Assembly (NCBI GenBank): GCA_003979155.1 | Contig: RYWL01000002.1 | Span: 1 to 58,919, forward strand | Origin: Muribaculaceae bacterium | GTDB lineage: Bacteria; Bacteroidota; Bacteroidia; Bacteroidales; Muribaculaceae | Length of the DNA: 58,919 bases | Direction of reading: 5' to 3' | In this document: one piece after another, positions 1 through 8,175 of the stretch | How the letters are laid out: the number at the start of each line of letters is the position of its first letter | How positions within the stretch are numbered: position 1 is the stretch's first letter | The notes under the pieces: generated by a model | What the model was told of the DNA's origin: nothing | The model's database searches: none | The model's input: only the letters and a program-made list of their open reading frames with translations | Program-made: the position numbers and the translations under genes

Positions 1-207
1 GATTGCCTTTGGGAACTTTGCTGTCTTTAGCCAGCTTGTCCGCTTGATACGCCTTGGTACCATGTTTCTGTTCGTCAGGCCACGATTTCGCTATTGCTTC
101 TTCTCTCCCGAGAGTCTCCTCTCGAAACTTGCAAGTCGCTCTGGGGTTCGTCGGCAACTACGCCCCGCGTGGACTTTCACCACAGATGTTTGACATGCCC
201 GTCATAC
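1..207 (-). mobile_element. Group IIC intron, 5' part (domain I), cut by the window edge
   Basis: Read on the minus strand, the sequence starts GTATGACGGGCATG at 207 and continues with GGTGAAAGTCC, which resembles the 5' end of group IIC introns such as the Oceanobacillus iheyensis intron (GTGTGCCCGGCATG...GGTGAGAGTCC, from memory). It begins one base after the U-tract of a perfect terminator hairpin, the typical insertion site of class C introns. A small hairpin (20-23 paired with 32-35) presents TAAAGA (29-24) in its loop. This can pair with the exon bases TTTTTA (213-208) using five Watson-Crick pairs and one G-U, as expected of EBS1-IBS1. The rest of the intron, including any reverse transcriptase/maturase, lies outside the window. 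The family assignment is by recognition and the EBS1 assignment is inference. Confidence 0.75.
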
Positions 208-208
208 T

Positions 209-244
209 AAAAAATCGCCTCGCCGATACATAAACGGCGAGGCG
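209..244 (-). terminator. Rho-independent terminator of the dacB-rsmI operon
   Basis: A perfect 10-bp stem (216-225 with 235-244) has a 9-base loop and is followed on the minus strand by A and six T (214-209). It lies 25 bases after the stop codon of the 270-1127 gene and ends that operon. It also forms the 5' exon of the group IIC intron. Confidence 0.93.
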
Positions 245-269
245 TATGTGCGATATTCGGTTTGACTAA

Positions 270-1127
270 TCAATCGATTTTTATAACAAGGTAGTTCGAA
301 AGGCTCCAGAATGCTGCCGGGTTGGTAATTCGAAGCACTTTGTGGCCGTTGGCCTCGGTAATGACGTAAGAGCCTGCCGGCTGGTTGGTGAGCACTTCGG
401 CCTTGTCTGAGTTGAGGTCGATAGTTGTGAGCGTGCGCTTGTCAGCTGTGGTGAAGAACGAATGATCGAAATCGCCTTTCATAAGTTTGGTCTTGCGCAG
501 GAATCCTGTTTCGATAATTTTATTCTCTTTAAGCTCGGATTTCGTGCCGATGGCATAGAAGCACTGGTTCAGCTCGTTTGTAATAATAGTATTCTGCTGC
601 TCGGTAGAATCGCGTTCGGCCGTTACGTTAGACACGGTAGTGTGAAGAGAGTCGACTGCAGCATCGAGCTGGCCAATCTTTCCGGCGGCCTCGTTAAGGT
701 TAGAGCGAAGGGAGGCAATTTCGTTTGCCTGCGAATCAATCTGACTGCGTAACGAAGCTATAGTGTTTTTAAGGTTGGAGTTTGCCACCGACGAAGCTGA
801 GAGCTTCTTTTCGAGGTCGGCAAGTTTTTCGCGACGCTGCTGAAGAGTCTGTTGAATAGCAGCAATATCAGACTGTATCCGCTCGCGCTGTCCGGGCGTC
901 TCATTCTTTCCTGATACCGAAAGTATATTTTCGAGCTGCTTTATCTGGTCCATTCCGGCAGAGATTTCATTGACAAGCGACAACAGCTGGTCGCGGTCGC
1001 TGACTGCTTCAATCAGCTCGGCACGTGTAGCGTCATTCTGCTTTTGCGCCTCTTCGAGTTTCTTCTTGTCGGTGCATCCCGAAAGGATAAGAAGGCCTGT
1101 AATGCCAATTACAATTAATTTTCTCAT
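270..1127 (-). CDS. Coiled-coil lipoprotein, Cbp1-like adhesin family
   Basis: This 285-residue protein has a lipoprotein signal (MRKLIVIGITGLLILSGC, lipobox LSGC, Cys18). Heptad-like coiled coil rich in Glu, Gln, Asn and Ser covers about residues 20-185. A compact C-terminal domain of about 100 residues follows (NQCFYAIGTKSELKE, GFLRKTKLMKGDF, FFTTADKRTLT). From memory this architecture matches the Bacteroides family named after the collagen-binding Cbp1 protein; collagen binding is not shown by the sequence. It should be anchored in the outer or inner membrane with the coil projecting. It is the last gene of the dacB-hypothetical-rsmI run, 39 bases after rsmI, and is followed by a strong terminator. 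The protein call is firm and the family name is moderately sure. Confidence 0.8.
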   Translation of the reverse strand: MRKLIVIGITGLLILSGCTDKKKLEEAQKQNDATRAELIEAVSDRDQLLSLVNEISAGMDQIKQLENILSVSGKNETPGQRERIQSDIAAIQQTLQQRREKLADLEKKLSASSVANSNLKNTIASLRSQIDSQANEIASLRSNLNEAAGKIGQLDAAVDSLHTTVSNVTAERDSTEQQNTIITNELNQCFYAIGTKSELKENKIIETGFLRKTKLMKGDFDHSFFTTADKRTLTTIDLNSDKAEVLTNQPAGSYVITEANGHKVLRITNPAAFWSLSNYLVIKID

Positions 1128-1166
1128 AACATTAATTATTTGAAACGTTTGAAATTTAGTTAAGAG

Positions 1167-1898
1167 CTACGCCTCGTCGTCGGGACGGAACTTATTGCGA
1201 TGGCGCCGGTTTTTAGAATCTTCGCGCGGCTTGCCTGCAATAATAATAACAATTTCACCTTTGGGCTGGTTCACGGAGAAATACTGCGACAGCTCGCCGA
1301 GTGTTCCGCGATGAGTGGTGTCGTATAATTTTGATATTTCACGCGACACCGAGGCCTCTCTGTCGTCACCGCATACTTCGGCAAGATTGCTCAGTGTACG
1401 GGCCAGACGCAACGGCGATTCATATATAATAAATGTAACAGGCAACTCGGCAAGCTCTGCCAGACGCGATGCCCTACCCTTCTTGACCGGCAGAAAGCCC
1501 TCGAAAAAGAATCGGTCGCACGGCAGGCCCGAGTTGACAAGCGCAGGCACAAAAGCCGTTGGTCCGGGAAGAGTCTCAACGGGCACACCACGACGGCGAC
1601 ACTCGCGCGACAACATGAATCCGGGGTCAGATATTCCGGGGGTTCCGGCATCTGATATCAAGGCGATATTCTCGCCGGCGCTTATTCGGTTGATTATAGG
1701 GTCGAGGTCGTCGTGCTCATTATATTTATGATGACTTGCCATGGGCACCGAAATGCCAAAATGCTTAAGCAGCACACCCGAGGTGCGCGTATCCTCTGCC
1801 AGAATCAACGATGCCGAGCGCAAGACTTCCAAGGCCCTGGGAGCCATATCGCCCAGATTGCCGACTGGTGTCGGCACTATGTAGAGCTTTCCCGACAT
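1167..1898 (-). CDS. rsmI: 16S rRNA (cytidine(1402)-2'-O)-methyltransferase RsmI
   Basis: RsmI uses S-adenosylmethionine to methylate the 2'-O of C1402 in the 16S rRNA decoding centre. The 243-residue protein opens with the family signature KLYIVPTPVGNLGDM and contains AEDTRTSGVLLKHFGI, SDAGTPGISDPGF and LPGPTAFVPALVNSGLP, all typical of the tetrapyrrole-methylase fold. I use the ATG at 1898 because the protein then begins exactly at the signature; the frame could be opened three codons earlier at a TTG (1907) overlapping the previous stop. A basic tail ends the protein (KNRRHRNKFRPDDEA). The gene follows the acidic hypothetical gene with a 5-base gap, consistent with co-translation. Confidence 0.95.
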   Translation of the reverse strand: MSGKLYIVPTPVGNLGDMAPRALEVLRSASLILAEDTRTSGVLLKHFGISVPMASHHKYNEHDDLDPIINRISAGENIALISDAGTPGISDPGFMLSRECRRRGVPVETLPGPTAFVPALVNSGLPCDRFFFEGFLPVKKGRASRLAELAELPVTFIIYESPLRLARTLSNLAEVCGDDREASVSREISKLYDTTHRGTLGELSQYFSVNQPKGEIVIIIAGKPREDSKNRRHRNKFRPDDEA

Positions 1899-1903
1899 GG
1901 CGC

Positions 1904-2512
1904 TCAATGTTTCATATAAGGAGAAATGAACTCAAGGAAATCGGCGACACCGGGATTTTCCTTATCGAGCATCATATCGCCTGTGATATATTCTTCGGCC
2001 TCGGAGTATGAACACATATCAGCTATGAGCGAAAGAGTGTCGTTGAAATCGCGCTCATCTCCGCCAAAAACTTCGCGAATATATCGGAATTTATCGTTGA
2101 GTGTAAATGCACGGAGAAGCGCGGTGTTCCGCTCGTGCTGACCATGCGTAATATGTAGAACGGCAAGTTCGTCATAGGGCTGCGACTGCTCGGGTTCACA
2201 TTCGGGTTCGGGTTCAGGCTCGGCAACAGACACAAAATCGGGTTTCGGCATCTCCTCTTCGTGCTCGACAGCCTTCTCGGCGGCATCGTTCTCAGGCTCT
2301 ACCTGCACTTCCTCTGCCTCATCGTCTTTCACCTCAAGAAGATGAGGGTCGGAGCCGTTGGCGTCTGCCGCATAATCGTCCATCAGGGTGCAAAAGTCTT
2401 TGTATTTATCTACGAGCAGCTCCATGGCATGCCTGTCATCTCTATCGAGAAGAACTTTGAGAATGCCTTCAAGCTCTATAGTCTTTTGAATAAGTTGTCG
2501 GATGTCAGTCAT
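1904..2512 (-). CDS. Acidic hypothetical protein with Glu-Pro tract
   Basis: I do not recognise a named family. The 202-residue protein has a helical N-terminus (about residues 1-45, MTDIRQLIQKTIELEG), a strongly acidic low-complexity middle (about 60-115, including an alternating Glu-Pro tract EPEPEPECEPEQ) and an ordered-looking C-terminal segment (about 130-202, RAFTLNDKFRYIREVFGG and SYSEAEEYITGDM). It has no signal peptide or membrane segment, so it is probably cytoplasmic. It sits between dacB (11-base gap) and rsmI (5-base gap) and is clearly co-transcribed. The Glu-Pro tract is encoded by short repeats of the gggttc type near 2193-2222 and could vary in length between strains. Confidence 0.8.
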   Translation of the reverse strand: MTDIRQLIQKTIELEGILKVLLDRDDRHAMELLVDKYKDFCTLMDDYAADANGSDPHLLEVKDDEAEEVQVEPENDAAEKAVEHEEEMPKPDFVSVAEPEPEPECEPEQSQPYDELAVLHITHGQHERNTALLRAFTLNDKFRYIREVFGGDERDFNDTLSLIADMCSYSEAEEYITGDMMLDKENPGVADFLEFISPYMKH

Positions 2513-2523
2513 GAGAATAAAAT

Positions 2524-3864
2524 TTACTTGAAAATATCGAGGAGGAGATTCTCTGCGGCTTCACGCACGTCTTTTCGAGGACAGAAGAAACCGTTTACCA
2601 ATATTACTATGATATGCGACGGCTCACCGTCGTCGTTGAATTTATAACCGGCATAGCACTGCACCGAGCTCACACTGCCGGTTTTCAGCGCAACTTGCCC
2701 TGTAAGCGATGTCTTTGCAAGGAATCCGCGCATGGTTCCGTCCTTTCCGGCCCGGGGGAAGAACCCGGCGTATGTGCGCGCATACTCGGAGTGAGCCATC
2801 CATTCGAGCACGTCACCAATGAAGTGAGCCGAAAGACGATTGGCACGAGTAAGACCGCTGCCGTCATTGATAATAGTATAGCGCGTATTGATTCCTCGCG
2901 TAGCCCAAAGCTGTTTTTCGCGGTTTATAGCTTCTTTACGGGTCGCTTCAGGAGCAATCGAACGAAGTATACCCTCGGCAAAAAGATTGTCGGAGCGAAC
3001 CATAAGCGAGCGCATAATGTCGGCGTAAGGCATTGACTTGTGCGTATACAGCGGCTTTTCCTCTCCCGAGCCCAACGCTTTGGTACCTATTGTGATGCCG
3101 GCCGTTTTCAGCGCCGCAGTCAACTGAGCTTTGAAAACAGCCGAAGGGTCGGGCACAGTGGTATTAAGAGCCCAACGTGTATTTTTCGTATCGCGCGTAT
3201 AAACAATGAGACGGTCACTGCCGACACCTCGCACAAGGTCGTTGCCGTTGGCCACCTTTATCACGTCGATTTTCAGTCCGGGGGCTTCCGGTACTATCCG
3301 GCCGGTGTTGGGGAAGATTTTTACCGTATTGTCGCGATAATTAAAACCGTAAAGGCCGGCACCGTATGGCCATGCCACATCTTCAATCTCCCACTGAAGT
3401 ATAGGGCCGGCATCTTTGAGGGTCTGGCGGACAACAACCGTGCCGGTTATTTTTTTGATTCCACTCTTTTTAAGAGCTGCAACTATTGAATCGCAAAAGC
3501 CGAGTTTCGACTTGAAGGTTTCACTCTCAAGAGTAGGGTCGGCGGCGCCGGCAACGACTATATCGCCGTTCCATACGCCCGAAGCACCCTTAGAGCCTTT
3601 GAGCGACACTCGCGTTGTGAATCGGCCGTCTGCTCCGTTGATGCTCAACGCAGAAGCAGTAGTTATCGCTTTCATCACCGAAGCTGGTGTGAGAGCAAGC
3701 TGAGAATTATGGTCGACGAGCACATCGCCGCTTGTCAAATCTTTGATATATATGCCCACCGATGTCGACTCCTCGCCGTCGATGCCAAGAATATTTTCAG
3801 ACCAAGTACTTAAAGTACACGATATTATAAGTGCCGCAACGGCAAGTCCTTTCTTTATATTCAT
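2524..3864 (-). CDS. dacB: D-alanyl-D-alanine carboxypeptidase/endopeptidase (PBP4, DacB, family S13)
   Basis: This periplasmic penicillin-binding protein trims the terminal D-Ala and cuts D-Ala-mDAP cross-links of peptidoglycan. The 446-residue protein has an N-terminal signal sequence (about residues 1-22). All three active-site motifs are present: SxxK as SVMK (Ser62, Lys65), SxN as SDN near residue 292, and KTG as LKTGSV near 395. The long insertion between SxxK and SxN is normal for S13 enzymes. It is the first gene of the run dacB, acidic hypothetical, rsmI, Cbp1-like lipoprotein. A minus-strand element TAAATTCG (3895-3888), one base from the TAnnTTTG consensus, lies about 25 bases upstream and may be its promoter. 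Confidence 0.95.
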   Translation of the reverse strand: MNIKKGLAVAALIISCTLSTWSENILGIDGEESTSVGIYIKDLTSGDVLVDHNSQLALTPASVMKAITTASALSINGADGRFTTRVSLKGSKGASGVWNGDIVVAGAADPTLESETFKSKLGFCDSIVAALKKSGIKKITGTVVVRQTLKDAGPILQWEIEDVAWPYGAGLYGFNYRDNTVKIFPNTGRIVPEAPGLKIDVIKVANGNDLVRGVGSDRLIVYTRDTKNTRWALNTTVPDPSAVFKAQLTAALKTAGITIGTKALGSGEEKPLYTHKSMPYADIMRSLMVRSDNLFAEGILRSIAPEATRKEAINREKQLWATRGINTRYTIINDGSGLTRANRLSAHFIGDVLEWMAHSEYARTYAGFFPRAGKDGTMRGFLAKTSLTGQVALKTGSVSSVQCYAGYKFNDDGEPSHIIVILVNGFFCPRKDVREAAENLLLDIFK

Positions 3865-3934
3865 TATAAGTATACAATTCAGGAAGCGAATTTAGCTATT
3901 TTTTTTCTAACAGAAGACTGCACCATACATTTAT

Positions 3935-4903
3935 TTACTTAAGATACAACTCTTCCGGAGTAAGCCTGCGGATTTTGCCGTTTGAAGCCTCGGGCAGCTT
4001 GCTTACTGTAAAAATACGCTTCGGCAAGCGGCGTCGGTCGGAAAGCCCGGCAGAGAGTCTGGCGGCAATCGCATCTATGTCGCTTTCACCACCCTCAACA
4101 ATCAGGGCAAGCGCCTGCCCCCACTTTGCATCAGGCACCCAGCTCACATAGAAGCGCTGTCTGTCAATAAACGGAACGTAAAGTGTCTCTATCTCTTCCG
4201 GCACATATTTGATTCCGCCACTGTTGATTATGCCGTCGGCACGGCCACGCCACACAAATCTACTCGCATCAATCAGCGAGACGACATCGTTTGTCACAAG
4301 CTCTTTAAACGAAAAACGCGGTGCACGTACAATCAGACGCCCATCATCAGTGGCATCAAAAGAGATGCCTGGCATAGCCTTGAAAATTCTACGTGAATCG
4401 TCGCCACGGGCAAGCGCTACATGGCTGCAGGTCTCTGTCATTCCATAGCTTATCCATACTTTATATCCGAGCAAAGCAAGGACATGTAGGTCGTCGGCCG
4501 CAGGCGGAGCTCCTCCGACAAGAAGATTACGCACCCTGCCGGCATATTCGGCATGACTGATGAAAGATTTAAGTTGCGACGGCACAACAGCCAGCAAATC
4601 AATCACACCATAACTGTCGGGAAGACGAACATCGTTCGACGGCGCAATGTCCACAAGTGTAGCTCCGGATTCAAGAGCCCTCACTGCCATCATCTTGCCG
4701 GCAATATAGTCGACCGACAGCGCCATGCCGACAACCGAATTTCGGTTTATGCCGAAAAAAGTATTTGTAGCATACGAAGAAGCCCTCATATCGGCCTTCA
4801 GAAGTTTGATTTCCTTAGGCCTGCCTGTCGACCCCGAGGTATGCGCCCTTACGAAGAGCTCATCCGACTCCCACTCTGCAATAAAGGTCTTCAATTTTTC
4901 CAT
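3935..4903 (-). CDS. menE: o-succinylbenzoate-CoA ligase (MenE-like AMP-binding enzyme)
   Basis: MenE activates o-succinylbenzoate to its CoA thioester in menaquinone synthesis. The 322-residue protein has the P-loop-like AMP-binding motif HTSGSTGRPK (about residues 21-30), the adenylation motif ISYGMTET, a hinge Asp-Gly (WRGRADGIINSGG) and a C-terminal catalytic Lys in ASNGKIRR. It is shorter than typical acyl-CoA synthetases, as are other Bacteroidota MenE proteins. I chose the ATG at 4903. The frame stays open to 4963, but that extension lies inside menC and adds an unrelated leader (MWRAPVVQT...). The chosen start overlaps the menC stop by 13 bases, typical of coupled genes. Confidence 0.92.
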   Translation of the reverse strand: MEKLKTFIAEWESDELFVRAHTSGSTGRPKEIKLLKADMRASSYATNTFFGINRNSVVGMALSVDYIAGKMMAVRALESGATLVDIAPSNDVRLPDSYGVIDLLAVVPSQLKSFISHAEYAGRVRNLLVGGAPPAADDLHVLALLGYKVWISYGMTETCSHVALARGDDSRRIFKAMPGISFDATDDGRLIVRAPRFSFKELVTNDVVSLIDASRFVWRGRADGIINSGGIKYVPEEIETLYVPFIDRQRFYVSWVPDAKWGQALALIVEGGESDIDAIAARLSAGLSDRRRLPKRIFTVSKLPEASNGKIRRLTPEELYLK

Positions 4904-5919
4904 GGCAAAATATCCACCGACTGCCAGACTCCTTCGGGTTTGCACCACAGGCGCTCTCCACACATTTCCAATGGCGATTCAATATTATTGCTGTACAGCA
5001 TTCCCGTGCCCAGCCCTTGCGGAAGAGATGTCTTCTTCGCGGCGACCCAGGCTGCGATGGCTGCGAGGCCGATGTTCGACTCCAGTGCCGATGTCGCCCA
5101 CCAGCCTATGCCGCATCGGTCTGCAATGTCGATATAGGCATCCGAGCCGCTGAAACCGCCGCACAGCGAGGGCTTGAGAATAAGATACTGCGGACGGATA
5201 AAATCGACAAGATTCTCGGCTTCGGCATAGGTACGCGTGCCGATAAGCTCCTCGTCGAGTCCTATGGCAATCGGCGATCCGGCACAGATTCGACGCATGG
5301 CTTCGGTCTGACCGGCCTTAACCGGCTGCTCAAGAGAATGTATTGAAAACCGCGAAAGTCGGTCGAGACGATCCATAGCATTTTCGGGCGAAAAACTGCC
5401 GTTTGCATCAAGTCGTATCTCGAGCGTCTCGGGAGAATAACGACGCCTGATCGACGCGAGCAATTCGATTTCCTCATCGAAATTGATACCGCCGATTTTG
5501 AGCTTTAGAACTTTGAAACCCTGCCTCAGTTTTTCGTCGATGCGCAATGCCATTGTTGCTTTGTCGCCCATCCATATCAGCCCGTTGGTGGCAATTCCAT
5601 ACCCGCCGGCGAGCCACGAAGGGTCGTAGGCAACTCGCCCGAGCGCAGACTCAAATCCAAAACGGATTGAACTGTAAGTCTCGACGAGCGCACTCTCGGG
5701 GTTGCGGCAGGCAGCGGCAAGGCGCGACTCATAGTCAGGAAGGTCGTCGGCACCAAGACCGGCGAAAAGAGGACACTCCCCTACTCCCACAGTTTTTTCG
5801 GGAGCGGCAGAGTCGTAGATTCTGATAAGATATGTGTCTTTATGATGCATCACAGCCCGAGAAGTACGGGCCTCGAAACGGAAGTCAAGACGATAAGAAC
5901 AATATTGAGCCTGAAGCAT
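4891..5919 (-). CDS. menC: o-succinylbenzoate synthase MenC (enolase superfamily)
   Basis: MenC dehydrates SHCHC to o-succinylbenzoate in menaquinone synthesis. The enolase-superfamily catalytic set is visible: KxK in VLKLKIGG, metal ligands in RLDANGSF, SLEQP and GLDEE, and the second lysine in LILKPSLCGG. With the ATG at 5919 the protein has 342 residues and starts MLQAQYCSYRLDF, the normal first strand. An upstream in-frame extension to 5967 would run through the promoter and is rejected. It is followed by menE with a 13-base overlap. A minus-strand promoter element TACCTTTG (5945-5938) lies 18 bases before the start codon. menF, menD and menB are not in this window. Confidence 0.93.
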   Translation of the reverse strand: MLQAQYCSYRLDFRFEARTSRAVMHHKDTYLIRIYDSAAPEKTVGVGECPLFAGLGADDLPDYESRLAAACRNPESALVETYSSIRFGFESALGRVAYDPSWLAGGYGIATNGLIWMGDKATMALRIDEKLRQGFKVLKLKIGGINFDEEIELLASIRRRYSPETLEIRLDANGSFSPENAMDRLDRLSRFSIHSLEQPVKAGQTEAMRRICAGSPIAIGLDEELIGTRTYAEAENLVDFIRPQYLILKPSLCGGFSGSDAYIDIADRCGIGWWATSALESNIGLAAIAAWVAAKKTSLPQGLGTGMLYSNNIESPLEMCGERLWCKPEGVWQSVDILPWKN

Positions 5920-5937
5920 ACATTTCGTTTTTACATG

Positions 5938-5945
5938 CAAAGGTA
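5938..5945 (-). promoter_or_regulatory. Promoter -7 element for menC-menE
   Basis: The minus strand reads TACCTTTG, an exact match to the Bacteroidota -7 consensus TAnnTTTG, giving a predicted leader of roughly 15 bases. No clear TTTG -33 element was found at the usual 19-21 base spacing. Confidence 0.6.
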
Positions 5946-5989
5946 AGAAAAAGCTGATTGCCGACATTTATTAATTAAAGAATAATAAC

Positions 5990-5997
5990 TAATTTTG
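5990..5997 (+). promoter_or_regulatory. Promoter -7 element for the rluA-fmt operon
   Basis: TAATTTTG matches TAnnTTTG exactly, 20 bases before the ATG at 6018. Together with the menC element it makes a divergent promoter pair in this 98-base gap. The -33 side is only TTTA-like (5967-5970). Confidence 0.6.
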
Positions 5998-6017
5998 CAT
6001 TCATAATACCACGCGAC

Positions 6018-6719
6018 ATGGATATACTCTACGAGGACAACCATATAATAATAGTAAACAAGGCAAGCGGAGAAATTGTGCAGGGCGACAAGACCGGCGA
6101 CGAGCCGCTGGTCGAAACCCTCAAACGCTTCATCAAAGAACGCGACTCCAAACCCGGTGCCGTATTCATGGGTGTTGTACACCGACTCGACCGCCCCGTA
6201 AGCGGCGTAGTCATGTTTGCCAAAACTTCGAAGGCTTTGGCCAGACTCAATGCCATGTTTGCCACTGGCGACATTCATAAAACATATTGGGCCATAACCC
6301 GAAACAAACCAGCCGAGCCGGCGGCCACTCTCACCCATTATATCACTTCGGTAGAGCGCAACAATAAATCGTATGCCTCGGCAAAGCCGGTGAAGGATGC
6401 AAAAGAAGCCAGACTTTCCTACCGCCTCATTGCATCGTCGGAGCGCTACCACCTGCTCGAAGTCAACCTAATGACCGGCCGCAAACATCAGATACGCGTT
6501 CAGTTGTCGTCAATAGGCTGTCCGGTAAAAGGAGACCTCAAATACGGCGACAAACGCAGCAACCCCGACGGCAGTATTTCGCTCCACGCAAGGCGCATAC
6601 GATTCATCCACCCCGTATCGCACAAAGAAATCGACGTAACGGCTCCAGTGCCTGCCGGCGACAAGCTTTGGGCTGCACTCGAAGCAGCCGCTTTTCAACC
6701 CCACTCAGACAATGACTAA
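6018..6719 (+). CDS. RluA-family 23S rRNA/tRNA pseudouridine synthase
   Basis: The enzyme isomerises uridine to pseudouridine in structured RNA; the exact target position cannot be read from the sequence. The 233-residue protein carries the catalytic RluA motif HRLDRPVSGVVMFAKT (catalytic Asp in HRLD), the N-terminal strand DILYEDNHIIIVNKASG, and the C-terminal motif GRKHQIRVQLSSIGCPVKGDLKYG. There is no N-terminal S4 domain, so it resembles the short RluA/RluC-type enzymes of Bacteroidota. The stop overlaps the fmt start by 8 bases, so the two genes are translationally coupled. Confidence 0.92.
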   Translation: MDILYEDNHIIIVNKASGEIVQGDKTGDEPLVETLKRFIKERDSKPGAVFMGVVHRLDRPVSGVVMFAKTSKALARLNAMFATGDIHKTYWAITRNKPAEPAATLTHYITSVERNNKSYASAKPVKDAKEARLSYRLIASSERYHLLEVNLMTGRKHQIRVQLSSIGCPVKGDLKYGDKRSNPDGSISLHARRIRFIHPVSHKEIDVTAPVPAGDKLWAALEAAAFQPHSDND

Positions 6720-7701
6720 AGACGAACTCAGAATAGTATTTTTCGGCACGCCAGAATTTGCAGTCGAAAGCCTCGATACCCTCGTAAACAACGGTTTTAA
6801 CGTCGTTGCAGCAGTAACGATGCCCGACAAAGCCGCCGGACGCGGTCAGAAAATAAGCCAAAGCGACGTAAAAAAATACGCCGTAGCCCACGGCATTCCC
6901 GTATTGCAGCCAGAAAAACTTAAGAACCCCGAGTTTCTCGAAGACCTGCGCTCCTTCGATGCCCACCTCTTCATAATCATCGCCTTCAGAATGCTTCCCG
7001 AAGCCGTGTGGGCTATGCCGCCGCTCGGCACATTCAACCTACATGCCGCGCTACTGCCCCGATACCGTGGCGCTGCTCCAATCAACCGGGCTGTAATGAA
7101 CGGCGACACGGAGACCGGTGTCACTACATTTTTCCTCGACCACAACATCGACACAGGCGATATCATAAGCCGTGAACGCATTGAGATAGGCCCCGACGAA
7201 ACTGCCGGCTCGGTACACGACCGCCTTATGACACTCGGAGCCGCACTTACTCTCGACACCGTGCGACATATCATTGCCGGAGACCTCCACACCACTCCGC
7301 AAAGCGAGCTTATCGGTGACGAGCAGCCCACTCCGGCACCCAAAATATTCAAAGAAGACTGCCTTATCGACTGGAACAAAACCTCGGCCGAAATCCACAA
7401 CCATGTGCGCGGCCTGTCGCCTTACCCCGCAGCATGGAGCAAGCTCTCCACGGGAAGCTCCAACGACAACTTCGAAACTACTATAAAAATCATAGCCACG
7501 AAGATTTCGGCAGACTCATCGGCTCCGGCACTCGCCTCCGGCGAACTGGCACTGTCGGCGAAGCATGCTTTTGCAGGAACCGCCGACGGAGCAATCGAGC
7601 TTGTAACAGTGCAGCCGGCAGGCAAACGTCCCATGCCGGCAGCCGACTGGCTACGCGGACTGCGCCCCACACAAGACGGGTGCAAACCACTCCTGAAATA
7701 G
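6712..7701 (+). CDS. fmt: Methionyl-tRNA formyltransferase Fmt
   Basis: Fmt formylates initiator Met-tRNA with 10-formyltetrahydrofolate. The 329-residue protein has the N-terminal fold signature RIVFFGTPEFAVESL and the catalytic region FNLHAALLPRYRGAAPINRA followed by DHNIDTGDII, which supplies the Asn-His-Asp set. The C-terminal OB-like tRNA-binding domain covers about residues 210-315. The length is normal. It overlaps the pseudouridine synthase by 8 bases. No U-rich terminator was seen in the 194 bases after it. Confidence 0.96.
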   Translation: MTKDELRIVFFGTPEFAVESLDTLVNNGFNVVAAVTMPDKAAGRGQKISQSDVKKYAVAHGIPVLQPEKLKNPEFLEDLRSFDAHLFIIIAFRMLPEAVWAMPPLGTFNLHAALLPRYRGAAPINRAVMNGDTETGVTTFFLDHNIDTGDIISRERIEIGPDETAGSVHDRLMTLGAALTLDTVRHIIAGDLHTTPQSELIGDEQPTPAPKIFKEDCLIDWNKTSAEIHNHVRGLSPYPAAWSKLSTGSSNDNFETTIKIIATKISADSSAPALASGELALSAKHAFAGTADGAIELVTVQPAGKRPMPAADWLRGLRPTQDGCKPLLK

Positions 7702-7762
7702 CTTTTAACACTATTTCATAAATATTTCCGGCCGCAAGAGAGCTAATCAGCACAAAAATTGC

Positions 7763-7770
7763 TAACTTTA
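7763..7770 (+). promoter_or_regulatory. Possible promoter in the fmt-7896 gap
   Basis: The 194-base gap 7702-7895 is AT-rich and holds no gene. Its only recognisable signal is TAACTTTA, one base from TAnnTTTG, which would give a leader of about 120 bases before the ATG at 7896. No matching -33 element was seen, so this is weak. Confidence 0.35.
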
Positions 7771-7895
7771 CGGCTAAATTAACGCCTAAAACTTATAATA
7801 CGGCAAATAACGAACTTTAAGAGTCTTGGTTTGTTAAAATTTTAATAGGGCACAGAAAGCTCCTTTAAGACGTTTAACAACTAAAAGACAGAATT

Positions 7896-8159
7896 ATGAG
7901 CGATTACAACATTCCCACACCCGAAGAGCGCCGCCGTCGACGCGAAGAAGAATCCGGCGACGCCATGAAACCCAACCATATCATGCGTACCATTTTCGGT
8001 ATCATAATGGTCATTGTATACGTAGGCATGGGCGTTTTGCTCATTATCAACTTCTTCAACTGGGGAGGCGATTGGGCATGGACCCGTTATCTTGTGGGCA
8101 TTGTACTCATAATTTACGGTTTCTGGAGGGCCTTCCGTCAGATAAAAGGAATAGATTAA
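7896..8159 (+). CDS. Small two-helix membrane protein, function unknown
   Basis: This 87-residue protein has a charged cytoplasmic-looking N-terminus (PTPEERRRRREEESGD, about residues 6-22) and two hydrophobic helices (about 33-53, IFGIIMVIVYVGMGVLLIIN, and about 60-80, WTRYLVGIVLIIYGFWRAF). The tail RQIKGID suggests both ends face the cytoplasm. I do not recognise a named family. It precedes the PstS-like lipoprotein by only 16 bases and is probably co-transcribed with it and the following TPR gene, which suggests a role in the same envelope module. Confidence 0.85.
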   Translation: MSDYNIPTPEERRRRREEESGDAMKPNHIMRTIFGIIMVIVYVGMGVLLIINFFNWGGDWAWTRYLVGIVLIIYGFWRAFRQIKGID

Positions 8160-8175
8160 TTAATCACGACCGCTT

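Noticed and set aside
1..207. Possible rRNA or tRNA fragment
   Set aside because: It lacks conserved rRNA or tRNA segments, whereas the GGTGAAAGTCC segment and terminator-adjacent start fit a group IIC intron.
4904..4963. N-terminal extension of menE
   Set aside because: It lies inside menC and encodes no recognisable AMP-ligase sequence; the ATG at 4903 gives the expected start.
5920..5967. N-terminal extension of menC
   Set aside because: It covers the consensus promoter element at 5938-5945 and would precede the normal first strand.
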